In this document: positions 52,300 through 63,899 of the stretch, in pieces
How the letters are laid out: the number at the start of each line of letters is the position of its first letter
Position numbering within the stretch: the stretch's first letter is position 1
DNA from: Pollenia angustigena
Taxonomy: Eukaryota; Arthropoda; Insecta; Diptera; Polleniidae
Assembly (NCBI GenBank): GCA_930367215.1
Contig: OV884059.1
Span: 147,062,511 to 147,126,510 of the forward strand
Direction of reading: 5' to 3'
Length of the DNA stretch: 64,000 nt
Program-made: the position numbers and the translations under genes
The notes under the pieces: generated by a model
Database searches by the model: none
Told to the model about the DNA's origin: nothing
What the model saw: only the letters and a program-made list of their open reading frames with translations

Positions 52300-53107
52300 T
52301 AGTGCTGGGATAGTATCGATATTTTCTACTATCGGTATTTATCGATATTTCAGATTTTACTATCGATATATCGATATTACTATCGACTGAATGTTTGTAC
52401 TTGTGCAGGAAAACTTTAATTATTTTTTTATAAGGCTACAGTGTGTTGTTTTTATCACTTTATTGAATGTATGAGACGTATGTATATACGCACGTTATTT
52501 TAGATGGCAGTTTTTTAAAAATTGATAAGAAGCTTTCTGAAGGAACTGAAGTAACAGGGACAATAAGATATGCATTGCAACTTTAAAAAATTTTCTAAAT
52601 TCTAAACCCAAAAAGGTAATCAATCTAGCGGACTTATCCTCTAAAGCTAAGATCCCACTATCGGCGCAATGTACCAATTTTTGTCTTATTTCATGTGCCG
52701 ATAGTGTGAACGGTCAATATTTTTTAATTTGCGACAATCTGTGCCGATAATGTGAATACTCTTTTGTACAATGTGGAGCAATCAAATTGCTTAATATGTA
52801 CCGATTTTTATCGGCCACTTGTGTGCCGATCACAGCCGCCAATCAGCGCCGATACAAGGGATGGCAAAACGAAATTTTTAAAGTGCACCAACTGGCTACT
52901 AAAATTTTACTTTTTTGAGCTTAATTGTACCAAAATTACATTTTTTTTATCTATTATTTATGTATTAAAAAGTTAAATAGTACATTTGTACTGTAAAATG
53001 AAAGAAAACAATTTGCTTTTACGAAAACATTGCAGTTGTATCGATGTTGCCATCCCTGCATCTGTTTACAGAACAACAATTACAAAAAAAAAGTGCAGTA
53101 AGTTTGA

Positions 53108-53397
53108 ATAAAATTGAATACATTTTTAATTTTATATTAATATATTATTTAAAATTGCTAGGAAACTAATAATGGAATATTCAGACGGAGAATATTGCAA
53201 ATTTTTAAAGTAAAATTATGTCACCAACTATTTGGGCAAACTAAATCAAATGTTTTTGTTTATTTACTTGTTGGCAGACATAATTTTACTTTAGAAATTC
53301 GCAAAATTCTCCGTCCGAATATTATACTATGTTACCTATCAATTTTAAATAATATGTTAATATATGTATAATAAAAAATATATTCAATTTCGTTCAA
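53108..53397. repeat. Second foldback nested in the first, arms of about 125 bp
   Basis: AGTTTGAATAAAATTGAATA... on the left is the inverse of ...TATTCAATTTCGTTCAAACT on the right. CAGACGGAGAATATTGC pairs with GAAAATTCTCCGTCCG-like sequence and both arms end at ATTATGTC/GACATAAT. Confidence 0.75.
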
Positions 53398-53401
53398 ACT
53401 T

Positions 53402-54182
53402 CCCAGTAAAAAATTTTAAGGTTTTCGGAAGCAAGAAAAGTACAAGAGCGCTGATATATGCGCTGGCTATTACATACTACTTAGAAGCAACAGGGAAGCG
53501 AAAACCATTGAAGTCAATTTTTAATATAAGTAAATGAAAATTATTTAATAGCTTCGCATAATCCCTTATAAGTAAGCAGGTTGTAAGGGAGTAGTTGAAA
53601 TGATTATTCAAAAGAAAAAATTTACGACCAAAGTACAAAGTGCTTCTGTTAATCCCTTACATGGAAGCACGTTGTATTGCAATGATTTCAAAATGTGCTT
53701 ACGATTATTCCCGACATGTAATCGAAAACAAGATATGCTTAAAATTACTTCTTTTTTATTACGCAATCAGTCAGCAAATTGTTTTTGAGCAGAGAGGACG
53801 CAAGCAAATTTTTGTGTGGTCAATCTAGTTGTTGTTTTCTTTTTAATTTGCGTACAGTTTCGTTCTATTTTAAAAATTACATATTAACTGTGTTGTGTGT
53901 TTGTTTTGCTTTTTGTTCTTTTGCATAAGTTTTTGTGTTGCGCTTCTGGTATACAGTATAGAAGCAATTAATCAAAGGTATGAAAGCTGCGGTTTTTGGA
54001 AGCTATTCCTTCACGGAATAATGTAAGCCATGAAAACCGCAGTGATTTTACAAAAAAGTAGTGCTTCCAAGTGGGAATTCGCCATATAAAAATCATGCCT
54101 CTTGTAAGCAGGTTTGTAAGGGGGAATTGTGCTTCTCTCCCTTACAAACCTGCTTACCAGTAAGCACCGTTTTTTACTGGGT
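53402..54182. repeat. Third nested TIR element, CCCAGTAAAAAA ends
   Basis: Left CCCAGTAAAAAATTTTAAG; right CGTTTTTTACTGGG. The inside has several GCAGGTTTGTAAGGG/CCCTTACAAACCTGC inverted words. The two overlapping 62-codon ORFs near 53600 have no domain. Confidence 0.6.
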
Positions 54183-55081
54183 TACTGCACTTGTTCTTTT
54201 TTTTTAGTAATTGTTGTTTTGTAAACAAATGTTTACAAACCAGGGATGGCAACATCGATACAACTGCAATGTTTTGGTTAAAGCGAGTTGTTTTTTTTTT
54301 CATTTAGTAGTACAAACGTACTATTTAACGTTTCAATACATAAATAATAGATAAAACAAATGTAATTTTGGTACAATTAAGCTCAAAAAAGTAAAATTTT
54401 AGTAACCAGTTTGTGCAATTTAAAAATTTCGTTTTGCCATCCCTTGTATCGGCGCTGATTGGCGACTGTGATCGGCACACAAGTGGCCGATAAAAATCGG
54501 TACATATTAAACAATTTGATTGCTCCACATTGTGCAAAATAGTGTTCACATTATCGGCGCATCTAGGTTAATTTTGATTGTCCACAGTCAGCACAATTTC
54601 GGCACAGATTGTCGCACATTAAAACATTTTGAACGTTCACACTATCGGCACATGAAATACGCCAAAAAATGGTGCATTGCGCCGATAGTGGGATCTTAGC
54701 TTAATGGTCGTTCATTGTTTTGTCCTATGCCTGCAATTGAACATATATAAATTTCCACATAAATGCCTATAATAAGCAGTCAAAAGCATAGCTAAGCAAT
54801 CCATATCACCTGCCATTCTTGTTGTTCGTATTCATTGCTGCAATTCAGCGCGAATTAATAATAGCAAGTAAAAATTTGAGGCAAAAAACCGTGTGTGTAT
54901 AGCTGCTGTTAGATGTCTTCATAGCTATATTTTAAATAATAATAATATCGATATTTATATTTTGCTATCGATATTTTCGATATTTTAAGACTATCGATAA
55001 TATCGATAGTCTATCGATAATATCGATAGTCTATCGATAATATCGATAGTCTATCGATAGTTTCCCAGCACTAGCTTTAAT

Positions 55082-55488
55082 ACCATGTGAGATAAGGCCA
55101 TGATGGCCTTAGCTCACATAGGCAATATTAGAAAATGGCTTTTCTGCGTGGCGTCCTGCGGCCGTACTTAGGGGTTTTTTCTTCCAGTAGGACGCGGCAG
55201 GTGGCTTCGCTGAATAAAGTTTTCCTGCGTGCGTCACAAGAATAAAAAAATGGTTTTCAATGATAACTAAGGATTATCCCTTTCACAGAATGTTAACACC
55301 ATGCATAACAATATTCTGAAAAAATATGGCTTTATCTCTCATTTGCGAAAAAACAAATATGGCTATATCTCTCATTTCGCAAAATTTTAAATATGACCTT
55401 ACCTTCAATGATTGGGCAATAAGGCCATTATGGCTTTATCTCCCATTCAATTGAGCAATAAAGCCATAATGGCCTTACCTCACATGGT
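55082..55488. repeat. MITE with CATGTGAGATAAGGCC ends
   Basis: Left ACCATGTGAGATAAGGCCAT; right, reverse complemented, ACCATGTGAGGTAAGGCCAT. More AAGGCCATTATGGCTTTAT words occur inside. A GC-richer patch (GGCGTCCTGCGGCCGTACTT) with an inverse GGACGCGGCAGG lies at 55148-55200. Confidence 0.7.
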
Positions 55489-55497
55489 TTTAAAGCA

Positions 55498-55514
55498 CCC
55501 CCCCCCCCCCCCCC
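55498..55514 (+). repeat. Poly(C) tract, 17 bases
   Basis: Uninterrupted C run, rare in this AT-rich window. It could be slippage or an assembly artefact. Confidence 0.85.
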
Positions 55515-56231
55515 TTCTAGAGTTGTTTATGGTTTAAAAAATTGGCGACACTAATATGTATGTATGTATATGTTTTTCTCAGTTATCATTCAAGAGGTGT
55601 GATCCAGTACTTTTTGGGTAAAGTTCGGAAAATGGAAGTAACAAAATATTTCTCTCACTAATACAGGTAGACAAAAATGTGCAAAAGTACGGCAACAAAA
55701 AAAAACAAATTTCTAATCCAAAAGAAAACGTTAATTTGAAATATGTTTAAATAAATAAATAAATGACATATTAACGTGCATAAAATTAGAAAAGCAGAAT
55801 TTTATTATCTTAAAATATCTGCTACTTTACCAAACTTTGGGTACGAAAACAGTTTTCGGTAAGATTGGGATCCCGCGGGCTCCCAACGTTGAGTACGGGA
55901 TCACACCTTGCGCAACCGCAAATATTCCCTGCTGGTTTGCAGTCATTCAAATAATGCACATCGTGCTTTGTTATTTACAATCGTTAGCTTCGTTTTTTAA
56001 TAAAGATGTTTGTGTGTTCGGTGCGACAATGATTGTTTTGGTAAGGAAAAAAATACAAACAAAAAAGCCAGAAATTAAGCAATTATTACTCATGAAGACA
56101 TTCAGCAGTAACTATGTAGTACAAGAAAAAAAAATTTAAATAAAACTAAACGCACATATGTAGGTACACACAATTTCCATTGAAACAGACTTTTTTTTTC
56201 ATCTTAAAAAGTACAGTAGTTCTGTATGTAG
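55515..56231. other. Gene-free stretch
   Basis: Contains a 100-codon ORF (55837-56139) that starts MGTKTVFGKIGIPRAPNVEY. It has no recognisable domain and I do not consider it a gene. Nothing else. Confidence 0.4.
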
Positions 56232-56640
56232 TAGGGATGCCAAACGGGAAATCCCGAAATCCCGGAATTTTTCGGGATTGACAAATCCTAAATCCCGGGA
56301 TTTATTTTCATTAATCCCGGGATTTTTAATATATCAACTTTTGTGTACAAAAATGTTCGTTTTTATTGAATTTGTATACTCTATACAAAAAAAATTATTA
56401 ATAATTATATTTCAGTTGTATTTTTTATTTTAATAATTCTTATTTTTCTTTTTTAAAAATAGATGTTATATATATAATACCTTTTGAAAATTCATAAATA
56501 AATAAGAAAGTGCTGTTTATTTAAAAAAATCCCGGAATCCCGGGAAATCCCGGGATCCAGAAATCCCCGAATTTCGGGATCGGGATTTAAAAATCCCGAA
56601 TCCCGGGATTTTCTAAAATCAATCCCGATTGGCATCCCTA
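56232..56640. mobile_element. hAT MITE with perfect 8-bp TSD
   Basis: Left TAGGGATGCCAAACGGGAAA; right, reverse complemented, TAGGGATGCCAATCGGGATT. Flanked by GTATGTAG on both sides (56224-56231, 56641-56648). Dense TCCCGGGATT words at both ends. Same family as 308-3105. Confidence 0.85.
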
Positions 56641-56675
56641 GTATGTAGGTACAATGTATTCTTGTTATTGTTGTT

Positions 56676-56755
56676 TTTATTGTTGTTAATTTTAACAAAG
56701 CGTCTCATCGAGTGGTTTATTGTTGTTAATGTTAACAAAGCGTCTCATCGAGTGG
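56676..56755 (+). repeat. Two-copy 40-bp tandem duplication
   Basis: TTTATTGTTGTTAATTTTAA then CAAAGCGTCTCATCGAGTGG, repeated once with a single T/G change. Confidence 0.85.
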
Positions 56756-57432
56756 ACAATAACTACTTGAATGCAAATGTATAAGAATGTGTTCTTTTGA
56801 ATTTACACAGTTGTGTTATATTGCGTGCGCAACAAAAAGGCAAATAAAGCACTTTCAGTAAAAAACGAATAAATGCAAAAATCAAATGTGTACGAAACGA
56901 TGTAAAAATTACCAACGTTGAACTTTGTTTTGCAAGCAAAGAGTGAATGTAAATTTTAGCGTACGAATAAATCAAGAAAAATAGTGATTTTGGAGTTCTC
57001 TGGATTAGAAAGGTTATACTAACATAAATGTATTATTTTTTTAAGTTTTGTACTTATTTTATGTCAACGCTTAAATATATATACATATTCGAATAAAATT
57101 TATTTTTTATAACTAATGATTTTTCTTCCATTTCAATGATAATAATACGTAGGGATTTTTGTAGGGGAATTTTTTTAACATTTAGGGAAAAATCTGATTT
57201 TTTTAGCATGTGTAGGTATTTTTTCGAAAAATCCAATGGAAACACTGGTTGCAAGCAAAGAACTCAAGAGGTTAATTATAAAGGAAATAAACCAAAAACG
57301 TTATTGAAATGGCAGTAACGTAACAATATATACTTAAAATATCCATAAAAAATGGCTTCTATTTAATTTTAAGAAAATCATAAAAATAGCAAGAACTTGC
57401 AATCGACAATTATTGTGAGCTTGAAAATGTTG
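56756..57432. other. Gene-free stretch with a degraded TIR-element fragment
   Basis: 57144-57255 holds AGGGATTTTTGTAGGGGAAT, TTTAGGGAAAAATCTG and ATTTTTTCGAAAAATCC, like 10555-10670. Otherwise AT-rich. Confidence 0.4.
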
Positions 57433-57475
57433 GCGCCCTATGCTCCAGTGGGAGTTAGAGGAATATATATATATA
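57433..57475 (+). repeat. LINE-like 3' tail ending in (AT)n, copy 2
   Basis: GGCGCCCTATGCTCCAGTGGGAGTTAGAGGAATATATATATAT. One base differs from the copy at 35297-35347. Confidence 0.55.
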
Positions 57476-57629
57476 TTGAAAATTTTGATAAGATCTTTTA
57501 ATTTCTTAGTTTTTTTCTTAACCTTCACCTCATACGGAAAGGGTATAACAAATCCTTTATACACACAAACTTTTAGAAAGTTTCTTAGTCGGTCGAAATT
57601 TTATTTTTAAAGAAAGCGACTTTTGTAAG

Positions 57630-57745
57630 TAATTATGTTTAATTTAACCATATTTTTGTCACCGACAACCATGTTATGGTTAAATTAGTCCCCTATCAAG
57701 AAGCCACAACCATATTATTGTTGCTTCTAACCATTACACACATAG
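57630..57745. repeat. AACCATATTAT-type MITE fragment
   Basis: TTTAATTTAACCATATTTTTGTC and ACAACCATGTTATGGTTAAA match the interior of 14865-15012. Confidence 0.5.
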
Positions 57746-58000
57746 GCAGACAAACAAATACGGCCAGAGTTTGACTTATTATTACAATGACGTGCCAGCT
57801 GCTTCCACGCCCAGAACAGTTTTACGAAGGTCTTAAGCTGTGTTCACATTATGTGTATTTGTCATGTGGATTGTCACTATTTCACATGTTAAATTTGTAT
57901 ACATTGTCTGAACCCCTCCAAACAATATCATGTGTTGACATTTTTGATTTAGAACGAGTTCCATTTTCAAGCGACAAAGCATCTGACATCAACTGTTTTT

Positions 58001-58194
58001 ATACCCACACCACAATAGTGGAGAGGGTATTATGTATTTATGCTTATGTCTGTAACGGCTTAAAATAGTGGTCCTAGACCCACCTTAAAGTATACTTATC
58101 TACTCAGAATCACTTTCTGAGTCGAACTAACGATGTCCGTCCGGCTCGCTGGCAGGCTGGCTGTCTGGCTGGCTAGCAGGCTGGCTGGCTAGCA

Positions 58195-58231
<37 letters not shown>

Positions 58232-58775
58232 TCCATGTAACCTTGTGCGCAAAGTGCAGGTCGCAATTATGGAGATAATTTGATGAAATTTGGGGCATAG
58301 CTTCTTATTGGCACAAGGACCATTGAAAATGGGCCGAATCGTAGGACCACGAGGGAAGATAGGGGGAAATTTCTTCCTCTCAGAAACTATCAAACCGATT
58401 TTAATGAAATTTAAAACATAGATAGAACCATATCTATATGGACACAAAATGTATAAATTTAAAAAAAAACGGACCACGAGGGGAGATAGGGGCAATTTCT
58501 GCCTCTCAAACCGATTTTAATGAAATTCAAAACATAGATAGATCCATATTTATATGGACACATTAGCTATACAATTTTTAAAAAATAGGACGACAAGGAG
58601 AGGCAGGGGCAATTTTTGCCTCTCACAAACTTTCAAACCGATTTTCATGAAGTTTATAAACATAAATAAATCCATATTTACATGGACACATAAGCATGAT
58701 GTGTTTTTAAATACTGTGGTGTAGGGTATCATATGGTCGGGCTTGACCGACTATACTTTCTAACTTGTTTTATTA
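58001..58775 (+). mobile_element. Helentron-associated element family 2, full copy
   Basis: Begins with the hairpin ATACCCACACCACAATAGTG then GAGAGGGTATTATG. It continues through CAGAATCACTTTCTGAGTCG, ACGATGTCCGTCCGGCTCG, a (GGCT)n microsatellite and TTGTGCGCAAAGTGCAGG. Four tandem units of about 125 bp follow (GGACCACGAGGGGAGATAGG, AAACCGATTTTAATGAAATT, ATAGATAGA.CCATAT). It ends GGGTATCATATGGTCGGGCT then TGACCGACTATACTTTCTAAC. This copy defines family 2. The ORF at 58127-58495 (Gln-Pro-Ala-Ser repeats) is a by-product of the microsatellite. Confidence 0.7.
58136..58233 (+). repeat. (GGCT)n microsatellite
   Basis: Variant GGCTCGCTGGCAGGCTGGCT then perfect CTGG/GGCT repeats within the Helentron-like element. 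Confidence 0.9.
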
Positions 58776-59034
58776 ACAAAATTGTTTGTGGCGGCAAAAA
58801 TTAATTGAAATTGTAATGTAATAGTAAATAAATAATACAAAAGATAAAATACACAATTTTATTATTAAAAATGGTAAATATGTATTTTTTTTTTTTTCTT
58901 TTGATAGGTTATATCAAATGTGCGTTACATACCAAACATGAATTATAAACCTTATGTAACACTCAAATTTTAACATACACATGAAATCACATGTGGATAG
59001 AAAAGTGACATTCCACATGACAAGTACACATATG

Positions 59035-62000
59035 GGGTATTCACATGTGGGCTATCATTTTATATTGTCATAATATGTATTCTAATATTTTGCAATGGTT
59101 TAAAAATATTGTTGTTGCGTTGTAAACAAAAAGTGTCCTAAATTAATAAAACAGTGCTTGCTATTTTTATTGTGCTGTCGTAATTTATCAGAAGAGACCA
59201 GCGCTGAGCCGTGCTGCGTTAGTTTTTGTAGCCGTCGCCGTTGATGGTATAGTTTTATCCGGCTAACATCCGAAATTAACCTGCGGCTAAAATTTTTGCA
59301 ACAAATCACTTGCGGCGTCAAATTTAATCGGCTTAGGACTCCGCTATTTGGTAAACAAACAAAATAAAATTTTTTTGTGATTTATTTATTTATTTGTGAT
59401 CTGAAAAATGGAAAATAGTCAGCACAAATTACATATTTGTAATTATGTCTGTGATAGACAGGTAAGATCTAATTTAATTTATTAATTCACGGATAAGAAC
59501 TGAAAAATCTTTTTATTTTAGGTAAATATTTATTTTTTTTTATATTTTTTTAAAATCAGCTGATTGAAATTCAAAATAGCGCACTGAATTATTAGGTGTT
59601 GTTTACAACAGTCGTATTTTTTCATGCTATTATTTTAAGACGTATGACTTTATGACACTTTGTGAATCCCCCAATAATGTGAACATAGCATTAGTTTTTC
59701 AAGGCTGAAGGTTCAAACAATGTATTCTACGCTTTTTCGCTGCCCACGCAGCTGTCAAAAAAGTGGAATCTTTGTTGTTTTAAGTAACAAGTTAAATGCA
59801 TAAAAGCTTAGAAAGCCTTGAGTTGTGAATACGAAAAGTAGGTTTACTTTACTATTTAAAATTTAATTTTTACTTGGAGTGATGCCGCAAAAAAAGCATT
59901 GCGTGTAACTTGTAACGTAGATCTCAAGTAAGCTATAAATGCAATGGGTGGATGCGAATACGCGTGGTGTGGACCTCCAGCTTAAGAGGATCTGGTCTAA
60001 AATTATATTATGAAACTTTTCTTGAGTTTTTTTTTCTTGTCAATAAAACTATAACTCATAATCTATTAAGCATTTCATTTTCTTAGTTTTTATTAATTTT
60101 GGATTTTTTTATTAATTTATAATGTTGTTGAATGCATTTAATATTTAACAGAATCATTCGTCGTTTTTGTATTTTAATTAGTTTTTTTTTTATTTAATTA
60201 ATTAATATCTTTCATAATTAATTGCTAACAATGAATGTATCTGATTGATTGAAAGACAGCTTAGTATACAATTAATGTCTTTTTGAATTATAATCGTAAA
60301 TCGAAATTTAAATATAATAATACAAGTATTTTAATATAAATTTATAATATGTATATATAATTTTTAATAAATCACATTTTATAATCATATTTATTTTTTT
60401 AGATATAAAAAGTAACTTAAATTAAGGACAAAGTATCTAGATACAATATAATTGTATATGAATGTATAATTTTTACAATAATAAATCATGTTTACGCACT
60501 AAACTCTACAGGTATGATCCTGGTTAACTAAATGTAAATCGTTTTGAAAAGTTTAATAATTAATTTTGAAATTTTTTATTTCAAAAAGAGCATTGCTTTA
60601 GCAGGAGTTGGTTTTTATTTTTTCGAAGTTGCTAGTTAAAGTTGTCATTTTGTTAATACATATTTATTTGTTAGAATTGTTTTTAACATTTATTTAAAAA
60701 TTCTTTTCTTTTGATAAATTTAATAATTTTGTTTTTATTTTATTAAGATGTTTTGTTGTTTTGCTTTAATTTTATTTAAATTTTTTAATTATATTTTAAA
60801 CTCTTAATTATTAAGGAATGTTTTTAGTTATACAGAGTTTTATTTATTTAATTTATTTAATTAAATTTAAAATTTTGTTAAAACTCGTTTTTAGGCTTTA
60901 TTTTCTAACAGTTTTTTTATTGTTTTAAATGGCCACTTAGTTTAAAACTAGTTTTAAGAAAAGGTTTATGAAAATATCACAAGCTTTAGACTTTTTTTAT
61001 TTATGTTTAAATCAGTGGTGGGCAGCGCACATATTAATGTGTAAAGCAGAGGATTTGCTTAAGACTGGTAAAATTGTCCGACATAAAACAATTTTTTTTT
61101 TTTTTTTTTGGCTGTGAAATAGAAATTATGCCCATCTCTGGTTTAAATTTGCTACTAAATTTTGATTTATTTTAAAACTTTAAAATGAAAAGGAATTTTT
61201 TAGAAAAGTTTTTATTTAATCTGTTAACACACAGTATAAAAATATATTGAAATCATTGAATTTTGATAAGTTATCGAGAAAAATATGTTGATCACTTAAA
61301 AAGGCAATTTTTTCGAATTTGCATTTTTTCATTACAGATCATAAAGTTTCAACTATTTATGATTTTAAATTTAAAAAAAAAGTAAAAAAATTTAAAACAA
61401 TTTTTTTTAATTGCAAAAAAGATTCTTAATACTACCCATTGAACATATGAAAATTTATTGCTGGTTATCAATTTTTAAATAGTTATCTCGTTCTAAGACC
61501 GTTAATGTTCTTTTTATCGACAAATCTATACTTGTCTAACTTCTAGTTTGTATAGTTTTTTTTTTTTGCTCGAAATCCGAAATGTTTAAAACCAGGCAAT
61601 TAGATTGCCATTTTCGAATGTTTTCCACAATAATTTTGGTTATAAAAGGGGCTTAATGTGAAAAGCTCGTGTTTGACTCATCAGGGCAAAGCCAAAGTAG
61701 ATATTGTTGCTCTTTTGTAGAAAGTTCGAAACTCTCATAAACACAACTTCACTTAGAATGGGTGTGGCACCGCCCACTTTTCTAACAATAATATTGAGTT
61801 TTGGCCAAAGAAGTTGTATAGAAACTCTAATAAAGAGATTTTTGAATCAATCAATTATAGGGTGGGGGGCTTCATTGTATACAAGTTCACTATATCGAAG
61901 TTAGACTGTATTACAATAATATTATTAATTACACTGTCAAAATCAAATTTTTCCAAAATTACAGGGTCCGGCCTATAAATTTTGATAGAGGAGACAAAAA

Positions 62001-62038
62001 AAAAAGACACGTGTATCGGCGTTTTGAAAGTTTACTTT
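59035..62038. other. 3 kb AT-rich stretch, no gene seen
   Basis: Only short ORFs without domains. T tracts at 61091 and 61558. A moderately GC patch at 59185-59290 (GAGCCGTGCTGCGTTAG, GCCGTCGCCGTTGATGG) yields nothing recognisable in any frame. Confidence 0.45.
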
Positions 62039-62431
62039 TTACACTTTTTCTCCTTTTGATAAACTTGGTATACAGATTGCATAAGGTCCCGATTTAAATA
62101 TAGTGATAAAATTTATACTTCGAATGGTTAAAAACTGAATAAAATTTGTACTTTTTCTTTTGATAAATTTGGTATGCATACAGTTTATAGCCATATAAAC
62201 ATACTGTGTACTTTTTGGAGGCCTAAAACGAGGAAAAGCTGGTAGGTTCTCTTGGTATTCTTTAACCTTTGGTACTCTTTCTTGGTATAAAGCTAGCATT
62301 AGGCCTAGATTAAAATATTGGGTACTTTTTATGATATAAAAACTGGAAAAGCTCGGTACTTTTTGAATTTTTTCTCTTTTTGATAAATTTGGTATACAGA
62401 TAACAAATGGTCCAGTTACCGGAATATACAA
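62039..62431. repeat. Diverged tandem repeat, TTTTGATAAATTTGGTATAC unit
   Basis: TTTTGATAAA.TTGGTAT.CA recurs three times (62056, 62159, 62379), and GGTACTTTTT recurs between. The minus-strand 130-codon ORF shows the same internal repetition (ICIPNLSK / MHTKFIK / ICIPSLSK). It is judged a by-product, not a gene. Confidence 0.5.
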
Positions 62432-62630
62432 ATGTAGAGACCCAGTTTTACTTTAACCTGTAACAAAAACGACACAGTCGTTTACGACAACGACAACCGT
62501 ATTAAGGCTAAATAATTCATATAATGTTGTTTAATGAAATATTTTAACATAAAATAAGTATAGATGTAAAAAACTACATTACTTTTCTGTAAATTTTTTA
62601 TGGGATAAACCATTTTCTTTAAATCTTTTT

Positions 62631-62770
62631 CACCCTTACCTTGGTTGGCGAATTTACAATACGCCTGCGACTGTTTGATAATGGAATAAGGGAAATAAGT
62701 TTCCGTTCTCTTTAATCTATTACCAAACAGTCGCAGGCGTATTTAAAATTCGCCAGCCACGATAACTCCA
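62631..62770. repeat. Palindromic MITE, Harbinger-type ends (copy 1)
   Basis: Arms of about 55 bp: TTGGCGAATTTACAATACGC then CTGCGACTGTTTGATAATGG on the left, with the inverse on the right (CAAACAGTCGCAGGCGTATT then TAAAATTCGCCAGCCACG). The left end starts CACCCTTACC. Confidence 0.8.
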
Positions 62771-63516
62771 AAATTGTATTTACTCAAATAATACATATTC
62801 TCTGGCTAAAGTCTTCTTTCAAAATTCAAGTATTTCAAAATAATTTTAAAAAATGGTAACAAATTCGAAATAGTTGACAGAAAAACACGATTTATTCAAA
62901 AGATTAATATATTAAATTAAATTTAAAAAAAAAAAATTTTCTCTTTCTTCTCTTTTTTAAAATTTCTTATAAAGCAAATTGCCTTTAAAAAAAAAGGCAA
63001 AAAGTGCAATTTTTGCTATTCAGAGAGTGCGTGCCATTATTACAGTTTTCGTTACGTTTGATTTTTGTTTGTTTTTTATTTAAAATTATAACTTTTCATT
63101 TCGTTTTTTAGTCATTTAATGTATTATGGTATCGGTTTTTGTGTTAATAATAGTAAATGTTAACAATATTTTTAGAAATCAGTTTGAAACAGTAATGTTT
63201 TCTTTAATAATAATTGCTTGTTTAATTGTTTTAATTTTAATGCATTTTTAAAAATGTGATTTGTTTTTTGTGATCATTTTTTTGTTTTCTTTTTTTATTC
63301 GTTTAAATAATTAATTGTTTTTACATTTAAACCTGTTCAAAGTTCTTTGTTTGTTTTACAATAATGTTTTGTGTTGTTTCTACTACTAATTAAAAATTAT
63401 TTAATAATATTTTTTTGAGACTACTTTTATTCCTTAAATAAAAATTTCGACAATTTATTACTATAAACTAAGATATATAAATACATATAACACGAACTTA
63501 GCTTTTGATTAAATAT
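62771..63516. other. AT-rich stretch, no gene seen
   Basis: Homopolymer-rich; nothing recognised. Confidence 0.45.
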
Positions 63517-63517
63517 T

Positions 63518-63644
63518 CACCCTTATTGTGTTTGGCGCCTACGACTGTTTGGTAATAGATTAAAGGAAAAAAGTTCGCGTTCTCTTTAATCTATTACCAA
63601 AATGTCGTAGGCGTATTTTAAATACGCCAAACACAATAAGGGTG
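63518..63644. repeat. Palindromic MITE, Harbinger-type ends (copy 2) with ATT TSD
   Basis: CACCCTTATTGTGTTTGGCG...CGCCAAACACAATAAGGGTG, flanked by ATT on both sides. The arms pair over about 55 bp (CTACGACTGTTTGGTAATAG). The loop is short (GGAAAAAAGTTCGCG). Confidence 0.85.
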
Positions 63645-63755
63645 ATTATTTGACTTTTAACTAAAACTTTTAAATAAAATTACTTTTAAATAATTAAAAT
63701 GTCCTAAAAGGTTTTTAAAACAACCATTTTAAAATGGCTTTAATGAATTTTAGGA

Positions 63756-63899
63756 ATTCGGCTTTATTGTGTAAGGCGTTGTCGTTAACGCCTGAGACGT
63801 TTGTTTTAATAAATTAAAATAACACACATCCTGTATTATTTAATCTTTTAAAAAAAACGACTTAGCATTAACGAAAACGCCTTATACAATATGGCCGAT
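63756..63899. repeat. Foldback MITE, TTGTGTAAGGCGTT arms
   Basis: Left TTCGGCTTTATTGTGTAAGG then CGTTGTCGTTAACG; right, reverse complemented, ATCGGCCATATTGTATAAGG then CGTTTTCGTTAATG. Arms of about 35 bp. Confidence 0.75.

Larger units (their letters stand above)
52642..54702. mobile_element. Long foldback element, arms of about 460-520 bp
   Basis: The left arm (52642-53107) begins AAGCTAAGATCCCACTATCG and the right arm (54183-54702) ends in its inverse. Matching inverted blocks continue inward: CAATCAGCGCCGATACAAGG, TCTATTATTTATGTATT and ATCGATGTTGCCATCCCT. Two ORFs of 74 codons, one per arm, are mirror images (52752-52976 plus; 54325-54549 minus). They show that the arms evolve together or are young, and are not evidence of a gene. 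Confidence 0.75.
52300..55073. mobile_element. TIR element with TATCGATA-rich ends (outermost of a nest)
   Basis: Left TAGTGCTGGGATAGTATCGA; right, reverse complemented, TAGTGCTGGGAAACTATCGA. Both subterminal regions are packed with TATCGATA words. At 54990-55055 a 20-bp TATCGATAATATCGATAGTC unit is tandemly repeated three times. No good 8-bp duplication. Three further elements sit inside (52642-54702, 53108-53397, 53402-54182). Confidence 0.65.
57838..59034. repeat. TIR element with ACATGTG-rich arms enclosing a Helentron-like copy
   Basis: Left TTATGTGTATTTGTCATGTG then GATTGTCACTATTTCACATG. The inverse is at 58981-59034 (CACATGTGGATAGAAAAGTG then ACATTCCACATGACAAGTAC). A further AATAATGTGAACATAGCATTAG at 59676 mirrors the sequence just left of the first arm. 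The element 58001-58775 lies between. Confidence 0.55.

Noticed and set aside
55837..56139. 100-codon ORF
   Set aside because: No recognisable motif, no supporting context, and plausible by chance.
58127..58495. 122-codon ORF with Gln-Pro-Ala-Ser repeats
   Set aside because: It is produced by the (GGCT)n microsatellite in a Helentron-like element.
62039..62431. 130-codon minus-strand ORF
   Set aside because: Its internal peptide repeats follow a diverged DNA tandem repeat. No known domain.
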